This document shows, piece by piece, positions 59,620 through 64,000 of a stretch of 64,000 nucleotides of DNA (its first letter is position 1; every line of letters begins with the position of its first letter). The translations under genes were made by a program, and so were the position numbers. Source of the stretch: Mermis nigrescens (taxonomy: Eukaryota > Nematoda > Enoplea > Mermithida > Mermithidae); NCBI GenBank assembly GCA_036768485.1, contig JAVLUZ010000157.1, positions 12,834,342 to 12,898,341 on the forward strand, read 5' to 3'. The notes under the pieces were generated by a model that searched no databases, was not told the origin of the DNA, and saw only the letters and a program-made list of their open reading frames with translations.

Positions 59620-61850
59620 TTAATATTGATTGCGGTAATTGGCCTTCAAGCCATACGATTTTTCGCGACGTCGTTGTCGTTGAAAATATTCCTGATCCGA
59701 TTCCGGTTCGCGATGCGTATTCGAACGCTCACGATATTGATATGGCAATTGCCTACGCCCGTACATATGCTGGCGTAAGCGGCGATGTGGATCAACGGGT
59801 CGATCATCGTCCTCAAAATCGTCATCGTCCTCGTAGTCGTCCGCGTAACGACGCGGTATGGGTGGCGTCGGAGTAAATAATTGCTCCGGCGTAAAACCGT
59901 AAGTTCGTTGGCGAGAAGGTTCAGCGTGGACGCTGTTGTTGTTGAGTAACAGGCCACGGTTTGGGCAAAAGTGGACCGGGTTGAGGTTGTGGCTGATAGC
60001 CCCCGGTGGCTGGTTGACTTTGTTCCAACGGTGATCGATATGACTGGTCCCATTGTTGACGTTGACGGGATTGTGACTGGCCCCGATGAGTTCCTGCGGT
60101 TCGACTGTGGCGGACGGCAATATTCATAAGGCTGCTGCTGTTGCGAGCGCGACAGATGACCAGCATCGGCCTGAGAATATGCCTCGGAACGCTTACGTGA
60201 TTCCGTGAATTGCTGCTGTTGCCGCGGTTGGGTCTGCGGTCTTGTGTGTTGCTGTACATGCGGTTTTACTTGTGTCTGTTGCTGTGCTTGCGATTGTGAA
60301 CGGTGGTGCGTTTGCGCATAGCGCTGCCGGGATGACTGCTGGTCTTGTCGCCTCGATCCCCTTTGGCCTAAACGCGCATTTAACTTAGCTGCAACTTCAG
60401 CTTGAACGAGTCTTCTGACTCGTTGTTTTTCCAAATTCTTCAACCGACGCAAAGTGTGCTCGGATTTAGTATCATAAAAACGATTCAATTTAGCCTTGTG
60501 TTCGTCTTCTGACATGTGACAAACTTCTGAAGTCTCGGCAAGAGAACAGGCGGCGCGTAACTTTGTCGCACGCTGTGGCATTTCCGTAGCCAAATTCTCA
60601 CGATCACGCTGCTCGATCGTTGTGCGTGTTCTATGCATCGCGATTTGCGCTTCCAAAGAAAGATCGACTTTGGGCATATCAAGGCTCGCTGCGGATCCGC
60701 TTGGGTCCTGCAAGGATGCCTGTCGCCTTCCTTTTCGAATTTTTTCTAATTCGCCTTGTATTCGATGTTTGAGGTAAAATACGGATTTTTGCTGACCTCT
60801 GAAACGATCGAATTGAACAGGAACTTTGAGTGGCGGGTTGGTAGCTAACCAAATTTGCCTAATCATATGGTGTAAAATATGAGGACTTTCAATTTGTGCT
60901 GTTAAGTCCGGGAATTCCAGAAAAGCCTCACGTGGAGATGGCGAGTAAACTTCGCCAAGGAACGCTACGCGTAACATGCGACGCAACTGTTCCGCCATGC
61001 GCCAACCTATTCCGGCATTGCCATAGGCGTATGCAAAGAAGTGGAATTTCCTATCTAAGAATTCCAACAGCGCTGTAGCGCGCATGACGTCTATTGAAGA
61101 AAAGATAGTCATGTGTTGATACTCCGACTCATATAATGACTGAAATTCTCGGAAAGTATCAAAAATATCGACCATCTGGCATGTCAATATTAAAATTGGC
61201 ACTAGGTGATCCGGCGCTGGTGACATTCTATGCGGATATAAATCCGGGCAAATTTGATGTGTAACGCCGTCAATCACCTTGCTTGGTGCATCAAGGTGTG
61301 GGTGTACGACCAAATACTCGAGCGGAACCTCGTATAACATCATTCCGGTTGTGATAAAAAACCGTATGCGCACAAAGTATTGGTCAGGATAAAATAATCG
61401 GTTAAAGACGCTCATTTCGCTTATGAACCAAGGTGTGGGCTCACGATCGGCATCAGCCAAAGGCTGTGCGAGTGTAGACCACACTAATGGACGCGAGGGC
61501 GAATCAGTCGAATTCGCGTACTGCAAATGAATTGCGTACACTCGATCGAAGTACACTTGAGCAGCTTCGACCAACTGATCATACAAACGCGATCCTGCGA
61601 CCTCACCCAAATAGGAACGTAAATCGTGCAAAACAACTAGCGCGACCGTACAAGGCGGTTCGCACGTCATATTTTCCATCGTGGTGAAAAAATGCTGTAC
61701 GTAGCGCGAGCGATTTTGGATTCTAGCACTTTCATTCGCGGACATCTGGTCGCGAATAGCTTGAACGTGCACAGGTATTGCGACTTCCATTATTTGATGA
61801 TTGGCTTTGCATAGCCTGTGGTTGCAAATTCGCCACAGTACTAGACACAC
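59620..61850 (-). CDS. unrecognised protein, ORF C (about 720 codons, frame changes near its end)
   Basis: A long open frame from 61850 to 59646, with a well-placed ATG at 61790 (AATAATGG). It overlaps the end of ORF B by 60-119 nt in a +1 frame. The first roughly 380 residues look globular (PLRP-type and FFITTGMMLYEVPLEYLVVH stretches). A Lys/Arg/Glu-rich segment follows, then a Gln-rich low-complexity tail (QQQTQVKPHVQQHTRPQTQP). From about 60120 natural-looking sequence moves to two other frames, including an acidic DDYEDDDDFEDDD tract and a basic C-terminus ending at 59620, so one or two indels or shifts are likely. I recognise no domain. Confidence 0.6.
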
Positions 61851-63774
61851 CCATCATGGCCATAGGAGCCGTGAAACGAGTATCCGGTGCCGACGTACCT
61901 TGTGGCACGGGCTGAGTCGTGACTTGCGTGTATAATGCTACTTGTGGTACTTCGTGTGCAGCTAGGGTACGATGTGTTTGTGGCGGAAAACCAATAATAT
62001 CAGTCATGATGACATCAGGGTCAGCTTGCTGCTCTGCCCCAACCGGCTGAGGAGTCGGCAAAGGTCTGAGCGCACTGATACCCAAGGGTGCTTGTTGAAC
62101 CGCCGCAAGTGATTGCGAGACAATCGGTTGCGAAACGGTAACAATCCCTTTTCGAGCCATTGCTCCGCATGTTACACGTGGTGGCAACACGTTAGCCTGT
62201 CTTTCCGCCTCGGCATCAGATAATGCCATCACTAAACGTTTGGGAGATAAATCATCGTCTTCAGTGGAGATCGATGGTTCTACACCCACCATAGGCGAAT
62301 CATATGGAATATCGGTTTGTGAAGAAAACATAGAAGCTGGTGTACTCGAGCTGGTTGGTTTTGATTTAGGTTCCGTGTCAGGCGCATTGACCGGGCCCAA
62401 AACTGTGTCGGCAACGGTTTGCGAAGCCTGCACTTGTAAGTCAGGATTGTCAAACACGTTAGCGTGAGCATACGCTTCCGTTACTGAGGCAATGGTGGTG
62501 TCTGCCGCTATAGCTACTGGCGGTTGCGGAGCTGGGCAATAAAAGTCCTCAGCTAGGATTAACTCTTCGCCATTTGAATCAACTTCAGCGTCAACAGCTG
62601 CGCTGGTCGACTGTCCTTGTGGTGGCTTACTAGTCGACAATGGTATGCGTACTTTGGCTTTCGGGTCACTAGCCTTAATGTATAACTCATCGCCTACGAA
62701 AGAAACCGACATGGGCTTTCTATCGTCAGTAATGTGATTATCATGCGAGCACCCTTCTATCAGTATTAAAACATTGATAGTTATGAGGGCGTCCATCGTT
62801 AGATAATGCTGCATGTCCCGAGTTAAGGGTAAGCTCCACGCCTGTCCAAAGTTACTAGGCGCGTTTGGATCAATATACATGTCAAAAAAGAATTCTGCCA
62901 AGCGCTTTAATGAGTGCGATTGCGCTTTAATGCGTAAACGAAGAGTAAATGTTCTCGCCAATGGCTGAATGTCAATGAAATTTGCAATAAATGGATCTTT
63001 CCAGTGCAGTTTATTGCGAATTTCTGCATCCGGAATTGCCACAATTTCCTCAAAGGTTGGCCCGTAAACATGGAAATATGCAAGTCGATCTTGTGTCGGA
63101 TCGTAACAAACCATATATACGTTAGGTAAGCGCGTTTCAAGCAACTGGTGAAGCCCAAACGGAGGTTGCGGGAACTTCGCTAGATCCCAACAGAACACAT
63201 GGCCATTCGCGCTCGCAACTTGGACGTAGCGTACGAATGGGCCATGGAGGTCCTAGTAAGTGGGACATAGTTGCTGAAAACGCAAGTCCCAGGTCTTATA
63301 ATGCCTGCCTTTTCTGTCATTCACAAATTCAGAGTCGTAGCCTGGAAATAAAGTGCCATTAGTCATATTTGATGGTTGAATTAACGCCAAAATGGCGTCA
63401 AACAACTTCTGGTCGTTGGAGACTATGACGGTGGGTAGAAGTCTATTCTTTGGTACGCGAGGGGTTACCAAAGGACATTTACCAAGCCGATTCTCCCACC
63501 AGAGTTGTTGGTCGTTTATACGCTTAGTATGATTTTTGACTTTATGTGCTGCTTCATGCTTTATCCATTTTGCGGTAAGTGATTCTAGACCGCCAACATG
63601 ACTATTATTGTTTTGCGGCAGCGGGTCTGGTACGACCAAGCCCCGCTCCAAAGCCATACTGGTCAATGCCGAACGAAACTCATCTAGGGACGCGGGATCA
63701 CGCCCCTCAAATTTGCATCGGCGACCAGCTGCTTCCAACAATGCCTCCTTGCTAGGGGTACCTTGTTCAGCCAT
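61732..63774 (-). CDS. unrecognised protein, ORF B, interrupted by a single in-frame TAG
   Basis: Reading starts at an ATG at 63774 (MAEQGTPSKEALLEAAGRR) and stays in one frame to 61732 except for one TAG at 63253-63255, between LCPTY and DLHGPFVRYVQV. Part 1 (173 codons) is mostly charged and helical-looking. Part 2 (about 506 codons) begins with a globular region (FCWDLAKFPQPPFGL, TFTLRLRIKAQSHSLKRLAE) and turns into a Pro/Ser/Thr-rich tail. The TAG could be a mutation, an error, or a readthrough site. The acceptor-like TTTTTCCTTTTGCAG just before the ATG would also allow splicing. No family recognised. Confidence 0.6.
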
Positions 63775-64000
63775 GGGTCTGCAAAAGGAAAAACATTAGA
63801 TAATGGTACGGCATGTGCTGTTTTAGAACCATTTAATAAACGTACAGGCGCGCAGTCCTTAGCTTTTTGTTCCCTGCCCGGTAAATCCTCAAAACTTATG
63901 ACAACTGCCGGGGCAAGAGGGCGATGTGGTAACTTTACCAACACAAAATCGCCAGGGACGTACGCATGTTTTTCCACAATTAAGTCAGAATAAGGTAATT
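63684..64000 (-). CDS. ORF A, partial: possible PWWP/SH3-like module
   Basis: The frame is open to the right edge of the window, so the N-terminus is outside. It reads YVPGDFVLVKLPHRPLAPAV, then VRLLNGSKTAHAVPLSNVFPF. The GDFVLVKL start, a central strand and a final VPLSNVFPF resemble a PWWP domain or the small SH3-like fold at the C-terminus of some integrases. It ends at 63684, overlapping ORF B by 91 nt in another frame. An acceptor-like site at about 63781 might join it to ORF B by splicing. Low certainty on the fold. Confidence 0.45.
   Translation of the reverse strand, partial: LPYSDLIVEKHAYVPGDFVLVKLPHRPLAPAVVISFEDLPGREQKAKDCAPVRLLNGSKTAHAVPLSNVFPFADPWLNKVPLARRHCWKQLVADANLRGVIPRP

Noticed and set aside
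61487..61687. Plus-strand ORFs inside the right-hand block
   Set aside because: Shadow frames opposite ORF C.

Overview
The window is animal nuclear DNA, most likely from an arthropod. It is AT-rich, intron-bearing and crowded with DNA transposons. I cannot name the species from sequence alone. There are no prokaryotic operons, no CRISPR array and no complete rRNA or tRNA gene that I can support.

Two conserved host genes were found by joining exons across introns, both on the minus strand. CRIPT (8674-14011, three exons) keeps its length, splice sites and cysteine pairs, but its frame is broken at three short A-runs. INTS14/VWA9, an Integrator-complex subunit (20534-42443, eight exons), has an intact frame at every exon junction. 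Its last exon runs into a hAT-type miniature element, which appears to have replaced the original stop codon and added a transposon-derived C-terminus.

Layout. 1-8.4 kb: a 3.45-kb tandem duplication whose junctions lie in copies of one hAT miniature element (called family A here), then a family B element. 8.7-14 kb: CRIPT, with a cluster of miniature elements in its introns. 14.5-16.4 kb: a 5'-truncated LINE. 16.5-20.2 kb: intergenic, with two small inverted-repeat elements. 20.2-42.4 kb: INTS14. Its introns hold at least seven hAT miniature elements, a 1.46-kb Harbinger-like element, a mariner fossil, a degenerate 88-bp tandem array and 2.5 kb of TTGG-type repeat. 42.5-45.4 kb: one (TA)n tract split by two hAT elements, the second keeping a transposase C-terminal domain. 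45.4-49 kb: satellite-like repeats, a Foldback-like element and a tRNA-like SINE head. 49.2-53.16 kb: a second, nearly full-length LINE copy in inverse orientation. 53.2-56 kb: a nest of hAT ends enclosing an internally deleted Merlin transposon and a tandem-repeat-bearing element. 56.9-58.6 kb: more family A copies and an orphan exon.

The last 4.4 kb (59.6-64.0 kb, minus strand) differs from the rest. It holds three long, overlapping ORFs in different frames with more balanced base composition, one carrying a single in-frame TAG. I recognise none of the proteins beyond a possible PWWP/SH3-like module at the right edge. The arrangement resembles a compact mobile or viral-type genome, and it is the best candidate here for something undescribed. 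The window cuts it off on the right.
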